Positions 22,626 to 34,584 of a stretch of DNA of 64,000 nucleotides are shown in pieces; position 1 is the first letter of the stretch, and every line of letters begins with the position of its first letter. The stretch spans positions 868,001 to 932,000 of the forward strand of contig JACDTU010000009.1 of assembly GCA_022376465.1 (NCBI GenBank), in the 5' to 3' direction. Source of the DNA: Cubamyces lactineus (lineage: Eukaryota > Basidiomycota > Agaricomycetes > Polyporales > Polyporaceae). A program made the translations under genes and the position numbers. Under the pieces are notes generated by a model, which had not been told where the DNA came from, ran no database searches, and saw only the letters and a program-made list of their open reading frames with translations.

Positions 22626-23966
22626 TTAGCAGTGCGTGCCCCTATAGATTGCACAGAAGTGAACTGCATGGGAAGGTGAGAGGGATACAGCTACAGTGGA
22701 CAGGAGTTGGCGTACCAGCGATACGGCGTCACGGAACGCGCTAACAATGAACGTCTCATCGCGTGGCTTGATTCTCCAGAATCGTTGTCGAGGGGGCGTT
22801 TGCCTGCGGATCTCCCTCCACTCTTCTAGTGCCTCGGTTGCATTCGGACGCGACTGGGGATCCTTGCTTGTCATGCGTGCTACCAACGCCGCGATCGCAT
22901 CCAGGTTGGAATACTTCTACATACAGTAGAATTGTCAGTATTCAGACGCAGCCATGTCAACAATAGAACCAACGTCTAGCATATGCTGTTTGAACAGAGC
23001 CCCGAGTATGCATATGTCGACTTTGAAAGGGTCATACGGAACGTCATCGGAGAGTTCCGGGACTGACCGCTCAAGACCATCTCTGCCGATGACCAACCTC
23101 GATTGGTCGCCCTGGTCGAACTGTGTCGATATACCGAAGTCAAGGAAATAGTACTTGATGGGTGCGCTTGAACGAGGTAGAACGGGGGCATAGTCTGATA
23201 TGTCGGGCAGTGATCTTGTTTGCACCGGGTGGAAGCCTCTAGGGTACAGGGCAGTTGCGTCCATCATGACGTTCTTGTAGGCACAGTCCCTGGTCAACGA
23301 TGCTCAGCGCGAAATGTCATCAAGCGGTATTGTGCACATACCGGTGAGCAATATGATGCTCGTGCATGAACACCAAGCCCTAGAAACGAAGTGTCATGGA
23401 TATGTGAATGGGTAGTGATTCAGACTCACGTACTTCCAGAACTTGTTCTCCACAATCATAAGCATCTTCCACCGTTTCGAACGGAGGTTGGTCAATGAAT
23501 CGTAGGAAGGGCATCACCATGAACACGAGCGCTGGGTTGGTTGGATGCTGGAGCGTCTCCAAAAGAGGAATTGTGTGATTCCGGGGGTCTTTGCGCAACT
23601 CGTCCGAAGAGAGGTAGCTGAGGATTTTTAACTCAGATGATGTACTCTTCACCTCTTTCAAGTAGACCAGTTTTCCATCCGAAATGCGCGTAGCGTCCAT
23701 GACACCAATTCTCACCTAAGCATTCCTTCAGCGTCGTTGCCCGTGTTCAAGAGGAAAACGGTACCTACTGGGAACTGGATGTAGTCCTCGGCCTCATAGA
23801 ACTCAATGTTCTTTCGTTTCCAGCTCGGCTCCCAGTCAGGGTGGTATCGAGGACGCAGCCTGTAACCGTGAGATTCTAGGAAGAAGTACAGGTCCCTCCA
23901 TTCCGCCTCGAACAATGTCAGTGCGTAGTTAGAAAATTCAGGAGTGCGGTCGTCTGCGTTCGGCAT
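22626..23966 (-). CDS. Basidiomycete protein-kinase-domain protein
   Basis: Kinase-fold protein of the type expanded in agaricomycetes. I take the ATG at 23966 (MPNADDRTPEF). A 53-base GT-AG intron at 23768-23716 joins IQFP to VRIGVMDATRISDGKLVYLK, which carries the ATP-binding lysine. Then comes PALVFMVMPFLRFID (hinge region), and after another intron GLVFMHEHHIAHRDCAYKNV, a complete HRD catalytic loop split by an intron after HR. The metal-binding motif is YYFLDFGIST, and a DVPYDPFKVDICILGALF block follows. The last exons encode ALVARMTSKDPQSRPNATEA and end near 22626; the exact C-terminus is uncertain. Key catalytic residues are present, so an active kinase is possible, but the substrate is unknown. 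It may belong to the FunK1-like fungal kinases. Confidence 0.8.
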
Positions 23967-24598
23967 GCTTGTTGACACAGTGAGCTACGAGCAAGCAAGG
24001 AGGATGTGGGGGGCCACCAAGTAGCACCCACGACTACGTGCTGATACTTCTGACAGACAGTCAGCGCTTCAGAAGCAATCGGAATCCTCGTGTGTTGTCG
24101 GGGATACAATTGTTGTGTCCGCAGGCGCCCACGAGTGACTCTCCTGGATGCTACTTGTGTACATTTCAGGATAGGCGCCCAAGGCCACAACCGAGTACTG
24201 CTCGTAACATTAGCGCTCTGCTTGCCGGAGAACGTGGAAGGTCTGTTCATCGCACTTGGCTCTGTATTAGTACAAGCCTCATGGCCGTCATCATCGGACC
24301 TCTTCGGTGAGGAGTGAACGGATATCTGGATCGCTCTGTTCCGCAATGTGGGTGTATTGTACTAACCACATGTCGTTCTGCGAGATGCACCTGCGCGGTC
24401 AGGTTCACCTACATCAAGGCGGCGATATCGTGAGATACTCAGAGGCACCCTACAGCATAAAAGGGGGGAGTTACGAGGTTGGATCATCTCACACATCGAA
24501 CCATCCCAAGGTATCCCCAATTCCCGTCTACCTCGCTCGGGCCTTCACGCTTCACTTCACTACGCTTTCCGACCTCGACATCGACATACCTCTACACA
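23967..24598. promoter_or_regulatory. Divergent intergenic region
   Basis: About 630 bases between the minus-strand kinase gene and the plus-strand hypothetical gene; it must hold both promoters. A TATA-like cataaaag sits at about 24457. No gene seen. Confidence 0.4.
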
Positions 24599-25530
24599 AT
24601 GGCAGACTCTCAGGCTATGACAATCATCGGCGATGCGGCCAACATATTGAGCCTCGCTGATGCTGCTGTGTACATCGTCATAGCTAGTGTAAGTGCATTG
24701 GGGGGCTCTTGGTATACCGCAAGCCGTCCTGCAGGCGCCGGCAGTCAAATGGATGAACTAGAGCGGATCCTTGCAAGATGGAGACGCCTCCTTGAAAGGC
24801 TTCAACCGCATCAGATTGCTCAGCTTGAGGCACGTACTCGACCCGGCATCGTCGAAGTCATGCTGAGACGTGTATCATTGTATGTATGGTCTTGAGCGCA
24901 GGATTTTCCTCCCCTAGCAACGTCTGTACTAACTCTGATGTAGCCTAGAAGATGCACACTTCTCAGCTACCCGCAAGCTCGGCAACGCGACGTTATGGGA
25001 GCGCTTCCGGCCCGGTGATAGCCCGTTGCTTAAACAAGTCAATGAGGTGAAGGAATTGATACGCATAGCAGATGACGATTTTGCGGTATGCAACGACTCC
25101 TTTAATGCTGGTTTGTGCATGGGCTGATAAGTACCCTCTCATAGCGCACAACGGGCGTGATACTCAATGAATTGCTGGAGAATATGGCACTCGAGGCGCA
25201 GCAAATGGCGCAAAACGGCCAATATGTCGCTCCCCCTGGTTGGCATCTCGCTTGCTCGTCCTTTTTGGAGACTTTAAACTAATGAACACTTCAGATCCGC
25301 GGGAGGATTTACCCCCATCCATTCAAGGTCAGCCTCTCCCGCGTGATGCTGCAAGAAACATGGACTTCGCCCAGCTTGTCAGGTTCACTACTGGTCAGTT
25401 TCACCACCCTCACTTATATGAGTGACTCGCTGAGGGACGTGCAGCATATATCACCCCTCTTGTACGCCGTGCTCGTGAACGCCGCCGCCAGAATGCCGCG
25501 CGGGCTTTGGGAGCGCACGCTCATGTCTAA
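24599..25530 (+). CDS. Hypothetical protein, five exons
   Basis: The ATG at 24599 (MADSQAMTIIGDAANILSLA) opens five exons joined by four short GT-AG introns, at about 24879-24944, 25087-25144, 25231-25293 and 25394-25441. The frame is maintained to TAA at 25528-25530. The product is about 230 residues. It has a weakly hydrophobic N-terminal helix (AAVYIVIASVSALGGSWYTA), then LERILARWRRLLERLQPHQI, GNATLWERFRPGDSPLLKQV, a DFAQLVRF motif and a very basic tail (RRARERRRQNAARALGAHAHV). I do not recognise the family. Four independent in-frame introns make the gene credible. Confidence 0.65.
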
Positions 25531-26962
25531 CGGACCATAGGGATCCAGCAGTGTCACACGTGTAGCTTGGACTACTTGAATACCTCGAAGCTCAAGTGTT
25601 GTTGCATCCGCATACACCGGCTCCTGCACTGTATGACAATCGCTACATGTTTTTCGGCACTACCAGTAACTTGTCTCTTGTGATTGCTCAGACGATTGTA
25701 CCGCCTATTTATCATTGATGATCCCGGTAATATGCCAGGTGCTACGCAGGCCTCCCACTGAGTATTAACACTAGAGGTAGTATTATGAACGCAACTATTC
25801 GTATCAGTCACCGTGTAAAAGCTCACAGAACAGGGGTTGTACCGCGACCGGGAGACAAGCTGAAGCGGGATCATGACGAATGCGGCGCACAGCCGATACG
25901 CATTCCTCTGCCTCAGTGCAATCTACAGTATCTTTGAGGCCGTGCCTAACCACACCGCACCTCGAGCCCACCCCTTGATCAGGGAATCTCGAGCTACGAA
26001 CATGGCATCATCGCGTCGCCAGTATTTAGAGCACAATAGCGATTTGGATCTGCAATGTTGTGGGCGGGACGGGCGAAGTAGACGACTCATTTGAAGAAAT
26101 TCGTATCAGCCTCAGGTAACCATCGTTTATGTACTACGTGCGACGCCGCCGACGTGGGGGATACTCTGCAGCTTAGTGCCCTTATGAACTTCATGGAATC
26201 CCAAAGTAGAGGCAACTTATCAATGCCACGCCGATAAATAAGGCGCTGTGGCGGTGCTAGCACCCTCCAAGTTGCAGGCTTGCAGCGGCAAGCGCCTTGG
26301 TCCTTGCATCCTGCCACCATAATCTACTTGTACGGTGCAGTACCACCACATCTATAGAACGATAACCTGGTCGGTTTGTCATCTCTGGACGCTCTCAACT
26401 ATCTGGTGCTCATCTGAGACTCACGCGCGCAATACAGAGAGCGCAACATCATCCACTAGCAAGCGATGCGAAATGTGTCGGCTCTGGGCCGCATATGTAG
26501 CTCGCTCGCCCACAGTCAATGGCCGCTCTGTCAGCGCAGCCGTGGTCAGCTGAGCTTTCATCGATACATCTGTTGCAGGCATTTCGTCTCGATGAACATA
26601 TCTGGTCAGGCAACTGCTCAGAAGTGCTGCCTCGTGGTTCGTGGATGCTGTCAAAGACTTCATCACCGTTCTCATCGTTCTCTTTTCCGACTGCTCGCGA
26701 CGTTTCAGTGCGATGTCGCGAATCGTGCTCCCTGCACGCAGCGCCTCGTCACCGGTGTTATCCTTCCGGGACGCACACAAGCATCATCTCCATCTCGACG
26801 TCATCCTTCTATGGTCTGCAGCAAGCTGCCGGCCCCGAGGCGAAAATCAATGGAGCAGAGCGCAAGCCCTGAACAGCCTAAAACGCCAGCGCTGTGAGTG
26901 TGCGTTCCGTGGTGCATGCACTTGAACCTGCCCTGCTCTTCGTCATCTCAGGCTGTCGCGCC
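25531..26962. other. Unassigned 1.4-kb region upstream of GMC gene
   Basis: No frame with recognisable domains. Overlapping frames on both strands at about 26420-26925 look like composition effects. The right end must contain the promoter of the GMC oxidoreductase gene. Confidence 0.4.
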
Positions 26963-29365
26963 ATGACCGGTATTCTGCTCACTGCCGCAGCCTTGGCGCT
27001 TACTGCTACGTCGACGTGGGCTGCCCTCTTCACTGACCCTGCGCTCCTTCACAAGACCGGGGAGGCATACGACTACATCGTCGTCGGATCCGGTCCAGGA
27101 GGAAGCACCGTCGCAGCGCGCCTTTCAGAGGATCCTCACGTCAACGTACTCATTATCGAGGCCGGGCCAACGTAAGCTCTCACATTGTCATATCGAAAGA
27201 TACCTCGGTAAACTCGCTCATCGACCTCTAGCGGGAAAGACGCCCTCCAACTCGAAGTCCCCGCGCTCGTCCCAGATATCCAGTCAGGTTCACCTTTCGA
27301 TTGGAACTATACTATCGTTCCTCAACCGGGCCTGAACTCTCGAACCCTGCCCTACTCCCGAGGCAAAGTCCTCGGCGGGTGCAGCGCCATCAGTGAGCAG
27401 TCGGCCCGCAGCGCGTGCTCGCGCATCTCAACAGTGACAAGTGGCTGATTTTGATTCTGTGTCTCTCTGAAGACTGGATGTTCTGGGTCCGCTGTGCTCA
27501 GGATGACTATGACAAGATCGCAGAAATAACGGGAGATGAAGGCTGGTCGTGGACCTCGATGCTGCGTTTCTGGCAGAAGGTCTGTTTCCCTCACTGCTCG
27601 GCGTTGCGCATGGTGTGTTAACTCGAACAATGGACTGACGTGAACGTGACAGGTAGAACGACTTGTCCCACCTGTCGATGGGCGTGACGCAACTGGGGAG
27701 CTCGACCCCGTCATCCACGGTACTCGGGGCGCCGTCAACATCACCGTACCTAACGTGCGCTTCCCGACCGACAAGCCTGTCATCGATGCTGCGAAGGAGG
27801 TTGGCGGAGACTTCCGGCTGATTGAGGACTACAACGATGGTAATCCGCTAGGACTAGGTAAGAGCCTACTGAATCCGTGCTACTGGCAGGTCGTCTCGCT
27901 TAACCTTGGCGCTTGCAGGTTGGCTCCAAGGCGCGAACGGGCACGGTATACGGAACGATGCAGCTACGGCGTACCTCAATCCAGCACTCTCCCGCCTGAA
28001 CCTCGATATCCTAGTGGAGACGCAGGTGACGAAGCTCATCCAGACTGGCATCAGCAAGGGCAAGCCGACGTTCCTCGGTGTGGAGTTTGCCCAATCGAGC
28101 ACATGTAAGCTCAGCCGTGAGGCTCCGCGTTCCGCTATACTCACGCACCGCGTACTTCACAGCCCCACGGTACGTCCTCAACGCGGCGCGGGAAGTCATC
28201 GTCTCCGGCGGCGCGATAAACACGCCCCAACTGCTCATGCTCTCTGGGATCGGGCCCTCCGCGCACCTAACCTCGCTCGGGATCGACACCGTCGTCGACC
28301 TCCCAGATGTCGGACAACACCTCGTAGACCACCCGGTCATCACGTTCGCGTACAACGTGACCGAGTCGCGCGACGACGTGTTCACCAACCTCAACCGGAA
28401 CCAGACGTACGCCGACGAGGCCCTGCGCGAATGGCAGACAAGCCGGAGCGGGATCATGACGAACGCGGGGAACAGCCAGCTCGCGTTCTTCCGCCTCCCC
28501 GCGAACGACAGCATCTTCGAGACCGTGCCTGACCCGAGCTCGGGCCCGACCGCACCGCACCTCGAGTTCATTCCCTTGGTGCGTATCGTCTTTGCTTCTC
28601 CGGTCGTGCGATGTGTAGAAGCGGGTGGTGACGCACGCGGACTGCTGCACATACCAAGCCCGAAATTCACTGATGCCGTTCGCGTATAGCCGGGCCTGTT
28701 CCCATTCCTCGGCATCCCGCCTACAGGGTACTATACCCTCTCTGCGGTGGTAGTCGAGACGCCCACCGCACGTACGTACCCTCTCATCCCAATCCCATGT
28801 TCGACCTCGCTCACCCCACCTTCAACCATTCAATGTCCAGGTGGCAACATCACGCTCTCCTCCTCCGACCCCTTCACCTACCCCATAATCAACCCCAACC
28901 TCCTCGGCACGCCCTTCGACATCGCCGCCGCCAGGTACGGCATCCGCGCCACCGCGCGCTTCATGTCTGCGCACGCATGGGACGGCTTCCTGGCGGGACC
29001 GACGCCCGCCCTCGGGCTCGCGGGCGTCGACCTGTCGTCGGACGCGGAGGTGGGCGCGTACGCGCGCGAGCACGCGCTGACGCTCTGGCACCCGACGAGC
29101 ACCGCGCGCATGGGCGCGTGTGCCGGTAAGGACGGGAGCGTGGTCGGCCCGGATTTGAGGGTGAAGGGCGTGGAGGGTCTGCGTGTGGTCGACGCGAGTA
29201 TCTTCGTGAGTCCCAGGTTCCGCCCTCCTGCACGACTAGAGCCGTAGCTGATGTGTTTGTTGGGACCTACAGCCGTTCGTGCCTGCGGGCCACCCGCAGG
29301 CGATGATCTACACATTCGCGGAACGCGCCGCTGAGCTGATCCAGTCTGGGCATCGCGCCTGCTGA
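26963..29365 (+). CDS. GMC oxidoreductase (aryl-alcohol-oxidase-like), secreted
   Basis: FAD-dependent glucose-methanol-choline family enzyme; relatives oxidise aryl alcohols or sugars and feed H2O2 to ligninolytic peroxidases. The start ATG at 26963 gives a signal peptide ([20 protein letters not shown]). The FAD dinucleotide motif is [17 protein letters not shown] (about 27080-27130). GMC signature 1 is GKVLGGCSA (about 27365) and signature 2 is [17 protein letters not shown] (about 28205-28255). Next come [12 protein letters not shown] and the C-terminal catalytic block [11 protein letters not shown] (about 29090). The last exon carries [20 protein letters not shown], with the second active-site His. 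Both catalytic histidines are present. At least seven short introns are implied; the stop is TGA 29363-29365. I infer an AAO-like role from GCSA and the two histidines; substrate is not proven. Confidence 0.88.
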
Positions 29366-29489
29366 ATGTATCGACAGCCACTTTCCTTGCCTGCGCGTTA
29401 TAATGGATTTTGTACAAAGTTAGACGTCCTGCGCAGCAAGTGTTATACAAGCGATTGTGTGCTTCTACCGACGATCGTCTTCTGTACCC

Positions 29490-30919
29490 TCACAACTTGC
29501 CCTCGGTTGCCGTAGGCGCACCCCAGCCCTTCTCGCCTTCCCCGAAGATCTCGGCGAAGGCGCCGCCGATCTCGGGGATCATGTCTTGCGTGACCACGCC
29601 TGGAAGGCTATTCAGAAACTCCCTTCTCCTAGCTATGCAGGTGTTGAACGGCACTTACCCCGACCGCGCTTGCTGAATGCACGTCGCGACGCCGTCCGCG
29701 TTACCATCGAGCCTCCTATGGCAGCGAGCAATGGAATCCGAGATGGCGGAACTGAGCCATCACTATACGCAAGCACATGCATGAGCCGTAGAGCGGAAGC
29801 ATAGAACGCGAAACCACCGACCCGAATGCACCGCTCTCGAAGCACTTGCCCCACGCCATGATGGTGCCGACGGTGCCACTCAGGATGTCTCCCTGGCCGC
29901 CGCACCGCTTCAAGCCGCCAGGAACGTCGACGACGACGCGCTCCTCGGTGCTCTCGCCCTCTTTGATCTGCGAAGATGTACGCATATTGCCCGAGAGACA
30001 GCTGGTTTCCGCACGTACCTTGTTGAGCTCTGCTTGTTCTTTGCTGGCCTCGCCGGTGTTCGTGCAGATGATGTCCGACGCGCCCTTTTGCAGAACGGTC
30101 ACACCGCCTAGCGCGCGCGAGACGTGCATGGCGCGCTCTTCAGGCGGGATGCTCGGGTCGATTTTCTGGCCACCATGCGCTGTGAGTTCACGCGTATGAC
30201 CACTCAATGCGTAGAGGATACATACGACATTCTCACTCAGGCGCTTGAATTCCATCACGTTCGGTGTGAGGACAGCACGGCGGTAGCCATGTATGAGGCC
30301 GAGGTCCTGGCCGACCATCCAGAGGGCATCGGCGTCGAGGACGAGGTACATGCCCTGCTCCTTCGCGATCTTGACGGCGAGCTTCGCGTAGTTGATCATG
30401 TAGTCTTCCCGCCCGAGCCCGGGACCTACTACGAGGACATGTAGGCGGGAGAGGAGGGAGTCGAGCGCTGACTTGACCTGGTCTGTGGTCCTATAACGCA
30501 GGGGGCAGCGACTCAATTGGTGTAGCTGTGTTGGTATGGGGCAGATACGCACTGGTCTTCGCGTAGGATGGGATGCACGATGAGATCAGGAGAATATGAC
30601 TTGATAGCTCCAGCTGCGGTTGGAGAGCAGATGACATGGGAAAGGTCTGCGCCCTGCAAGTAGTCCAATGAGCACTGATCTCAGCCGAAGCAAGTTGAGC
30701 CAACCCACTATACGCAGAGCGGAGATCGAGGCAAAGAACGGTGCACCCGTGTAGCTGACCGCTGTTCAGCCACAATATCTACTCTATTAGCAGAAGCAGT
30801 ACTCACTCTAGCGCACCTCCGAGGACACCGACGCGACCTGATTGCCCTTTGTGGAGGGATCCGTTGAGAGGAGGGATGATGGCTTTGATTTGGTTGAGGA
30901 TGTGCTTGGGAACGGGCAT
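29490..30919 (-). CDS. NAXD: ATP-dependent NAD(P)HX dehydratase
   Basis: Repairs hydrated NADH and NADPH (NAD(P)HX) back to NAD(P)H using ATP; ribokinase-like fold (CARKD/YKL151C family). The start ATG at 30919 gives [20 protein letters not shown], then [33 protein letters not shown] (about 30430) and [20 protein letters not shown] match the family's substrate pocket. The block [13 protein letters not shown] follows. [14 protein letters not shown] (ATP site) and [17 protein letters not shown] (about 29900, with the catalytic Asp) are complete. The C-terminus is [20 protein letters not shown], with TGA at 29490-29492. About seven short introns are implied. It converges with the GMC gene, whose stop is 124 bases away. 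Confidence 0.92.
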
Positions 30920-31087
30920 TGTGTGGCGTGTCGGTCGTGGCAATCAGCTGAGGTTGTACAAGAGCAGAAAAAGTGTTAATGTGGAATGCCAATGGTTCGT
31001 TGAGACGGGAGTGGGATCCGTCATGGTCGGTGGCTGCGCAGTGCACACATTCATGACGTCAATCCTACCACGCATGCCCGCCAAAAA

Positions 31088-31169
31088 GGGCCCAACCGGG
31101 AATTGAACCCGGGACCTCGCGCATCTTGCTCAACCCGAAGCGCGAATCATACGACTAGACCATTGGGCC
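31088..31169 (-). tRNA. tRNA-Pro (CGG) with 10-base intron
   Basis: Exons match the tRNA-Pro at 16766-16848: acceptor GGCCCAA/TTGGGCC, discriminator C, anticodon CGG at 31137-31135. The intron is 10 bases (31133-31124, TTGAGCAAGA) one base 3' of the anticodon and shares no similarity with the other copy's intron. A TTTTT terminator follows directly on the minus strand. Confidence 0.93.
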
Positions 31170-31778
31170 ATGTTCTGCGGAGCACAGTGTTGCTACACAA
31201 ACGTATGAGCTATAGCAGCTCGCCGTCGATTCTGCCAAGAGGCCACGGTCGCGTGTAGGATCAACTGCATCTCAGGCACGTTCACAGCTCAGACGAATAC
31301 TGGTTTTTAGCGCATCCCTCTGACACGCTTTTTTGTTTCCACACCATAGTCATAGTTGAGCGATCTACGCAAAGAGCGAGGGTGAGAGTGCAAGGGAAGT
31401 ACTCCGAGTGAGGACTCGGACTCAACAGCAGTGACCAGTCGACCAAAGCCTTTTTACGAGGTAAACGCTATGCTTGCACTCACCATTACCAGCTTACCCG
31501 AGCTGACGAAACCAATCATATTCTCGCGGTACATGTTGTTGGGTAACAAAGCGAATGCGCCTTAATTGATAGTGCTATGACAATCACAAAAGACCATGGA
31601 ACCCCAACGCCTACTTGCAACAACCCTTCAAGGCGGCACTCATGTACAACGGCCCTTTGTAGTCCGACCCCTGCTATAAATGCACTCAGTACAACGAAGA
31701 GCCCGACATCGGTCAAGAAAACGTACTCTCAGCAGTGCCTGAGCATTCCGCCACATTTCCGCCGTGGCCCCTCAAGCT
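31170..31778. other. Unassigned region downstream of paralogue A
   Basis: About 600 bases with no recognisable gene. It separates the tRNA-Pro gene from the 3' end of the minus-strand gene at 31779. Confidence 0.35.
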
Positions 31779-32605
31779 TCATCCCATCTCCAAGTATCCC
31801 ACCGGTCCGTCCATCGTCCGCCGCCTTTCTTCGTCGTCACCCAACGTCGATCTGCCGCTGCTCGAAGTGGTGACCGCCGCGCGAGGTACGGTCTCTGACC
31901 CGCCACATGGACGAATGTCGAGGGTTATAGTAGATCTTGTGTCGTCGCCCCTCGGAGACGACCGGGTCGCTACTGAGGCGACTTCCCATGCGAGTTGCGG
32001 TTCAAGTTGGCTTGAACCGACAGAAGCACCTCCCAATCCAGGCATCGCTCTTGCGTCAATGCGTTCGCTATCGATACTCGACACCGGCGACTGGTTAACG
32101 GCCTTGACAGGTATGTCAGGGCTAGCTTCGTCCTCGGCCGACGGCGTGCCTTCTTCGACGATGGGAGCCAGTGCAGTCACATCCGCCTTTGGCGGATCCT
32201 CTCTCTCGAACAGACGTGACGGTAGCGCTTTGAAAGGAGGCCAGGGCGGAGCGATGTTGCTGGAAGGCTCGGCTTTGCGCTCCAGGTCGTACCTGTACCA
32301 GTCGTACGACCATCGGGCTTCACGATGGCATGCGATCAGGTGCTGAGTGTATGCACCTCCTACTCGCCAGTACTAGACAGAAAATGTGAGTGCTTATCGT
32401 CCGAAAGAGCGTCTGCCGGTTGGCTCACCGGGGGGTTCGCTACGTTAGGCACCATTGGTTCGACGTTGTCGTCGATCCAGTCCAGGACAGTTGCGAAACA
32501 GTTCCAGGGCTTCCAGGGACTTGGAGCGTGAATAGGAAGCGGGTGGACGTGGCTGGAAGACGCATGGACGGAGTTCGACGAAGCCTGCATATTTGAGATT
32601 GTCAT
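31779..32605 (-). CDS. Hypothetical protein, tandem paralogue A (PPWPPFKA family)
   Basis: Two-exon gene inferred by comparison with its neighbour. Exon 1 starts at ATG 32605 and contains PLPIHAPSPWKPWNCFATVL and DWIDDNVEPM. After an intron near 32400-32340, exon 2 carries WSYDWYRYDLERK and then SNIAPPWPPFKALPSRLFER. An acidic, Ser/Thr-rich tail ends GPVGYLEMG, with TGA at 31779-31781. The blocks LPIHAP..P, FAxxLxWxxD and IAPPWPPFKA are shared with the gene at 33094-33936, so both are likely real. I do not recognise the family. Exact intron borders are uncertain, and the longer plus-strand frame across this locus is a shadow. Confidence 0.55.
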
Positions 32606-33093
32606 CTCGATGGTGGGAGAGGGTGAGATTTATCGGACGAGTTGTGATAGTGAGTACTAGGACGCCTTCGATCAGAACCCTTGTGAAGATCGCTGATATA
32701 GGGGGGGACGCAGGTGCGCACACGGGAGAGGACGTCGCGGTTAACACTCAAGTTGTATGGGTTAGCCAGAAGCAAAGCGCAAGTTCGTTTTCCTAGGGCG
32801 TCTCGCGGGTACGCGCATTCGCGGAGTTGTGTGCCACTCGCGCGACGAACAGCGACGCGTGTAAGTCACATGGGCGCGAAGGAATTGCGCCGTCGGTACG
32901 CCGGTGAGCTGCTCTTTGTTCGCTTTAATCGGACTGCTGCTGAACAACGCTATCTCATTGTCTGAAAAATATTGGATCCGTAGAACGTTTCCTCCGGCCG
33001 ATCATACGATCTACCCGGGCATCGCAAAGGGATATAGACGCACACGACACCAGGAAATCAATCCGACCGCTACGAAACTACTTCTTCAACAAT
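32606..33093. other. Spacer between tandem paralogues
   Basis: About 490 bases; presumably the promoter of paralogue A and the terminator of paralogue B. No other feature seen. Confidence 0.35.
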
Positions 33094-33936
33094 CTATCCA
33101 CCGCATTCAACGTACCACCTCCCACCGTCCCCTCCACCCAATATGGTGCTCGTAGCCTGAACTATCGTCTCTATATTCCCCCTTTGTGTCCCCATTCCGA
33201 TCGGCCGAATAATTTGTATGTTGTGGTCGGCAACTCCTCGTCCGGAAGCGCGGTGACCATCCAAGAGGATGCCGAGCAGCCGCGCGATGTGAGCTCTCTC
33301 CATCGCCTCGACCCAACACAACACCTCGGAGGCATCGATAGCCTCGTCGACGGCGTCCATATCGAAAGGCGCTACAGGAACGATGGCGCCGGTGCTCGCC
33401 TCGTGGGGCATGCATGTGGACATTGCCGCACCGCGATGTTGTCCAGAGGCCCTCTCCGAGCCTATTGGGGGTATCATCAACGGCGTATTGGCCCAGCGTG
33501 AGTTGATCGTTCGGGAGGTCTCTCGTTTGTCTACTTGCGGAGTGGAAGCGACGTCTTCCCCTGGGATCAAGTGTCGGGACGCTTTGAACGGTGGCCAGGG
33601 TGGCGCTATGCCATCGTTCTGCTTGGTCTCCGCGATGTGGCACTCCAGGTATCCATGTGATCCATGTCGTGCGGGTATATTCTTTGCCTCTCGATGAGTC
33701 GCCTGGAGGGGCGCAAAGTCATCGTGAGTACATGGACGGGTTGTGGATAGCTACGGATTACTTACTGACGTGCTTGCATTGTGGTAGATGTCGTACCTAG
33801 TACCATCAACGTCTTCTACCCAGTTCAATATGGCTGCGAAGCTGTGGCGAGGCGGTAACGGCTTCGGTGCGTGGATAGGTAGGGCTGGAAGCTGGGCATA
33901 GGACTTGGGTGAAGTGGCGGAACGAGTTGTGGTCAT
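33094..33936 (-). CDS. Hypothetical protein, tandem paralogue B (PPWPPFKA family)
   Basis: Starts at ATG 33936 (MTTTRSATSPKSYAQLPALP). Exon 1 contains LPIHAPKPLPPRHSFAAILN and WVEDVDGTRYDIYH; introns lie near 33790-33720 and about 33700-33660. The later exon has EYLECHIAETKQNDGIAPPW followed by PPFKA, and it runs on to TAG 33094-33096. Unlike paralogue A, the tail includes EAMERAHIARLLGILLDGHR and ends GGRWYVECGG. The two genes share only the N-terminal IHAP/FAxxLxW block and the IAPPWPPFKA block, so they have diverged strongly. No known domain recognised. Confidence 0.55.
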
Positions 33937-34584
33937 GGTGGCTAAGTGGAGGAGAACTCGAATATGGTGCGTGTGTCTGGTGACTGCGAGCGACTGGACC
34001 CAAATACTAATCAGTGCATCTGTTCATAGCAGGCAGAGCTTAAAGTGTATTTAACAATATACGCACGGAGTTCGTCCATCAACGATGTCAGTGGTTGTCG
34101 GATGAGTAAAGATAGCCGCGAGGTGTATCCTAGGGCGTCTTTTGTGGACGCGCCGTGCCACTTTGGCCAACGAGGCGTGTCGGTCACATGGGCGCGTGGT
34201 ACGGGCGCGAGCCTAATTCTAGTAGTCTGCGGCCGCCTTCGTTGTCTATTGCTTCGAGGCATTGAGCGCGAGCGATATCCCGAATGCGTATCCATGCAGC
34301 TCGGTTGTAGACACTGATAATATGCGACACGGAGGCGCCGAGATGTGGACTAAGCTTCTCGCGCCGGCGTGCTGTAACATATGGCATCATGTACTCACGG
34401 TCCACGAGGTGTACAGTAGCGCCTCTCTGTGCTGCGGTAACGCCTGCTTCAAGTTCTCGCAACTGAGTACGGACCAGCTTGTGCATCGTCGCGTCATCCT
34501 CCCCAGAATGTGCGTCTTTCGTACTGCTCTTTGATTCCGGATATCGAGCTTATTGATGCTATTTTATCTGGTATTCCAGTCCAT
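33937..34584. promoter_or_regulatory. Divergent intergenic region
   Basis: About 650 bases between paralogue B (minus) and the first BTB gene (plus). It holds both promoters; no gene seen. Confidence 0.4.

Noticed and set aside
31735..32346. 203-codon plus-strand frame across paralogue A
   Set aside because: The minus strand shares ordered blocks with the neighbouring gene; the plus strand does not.
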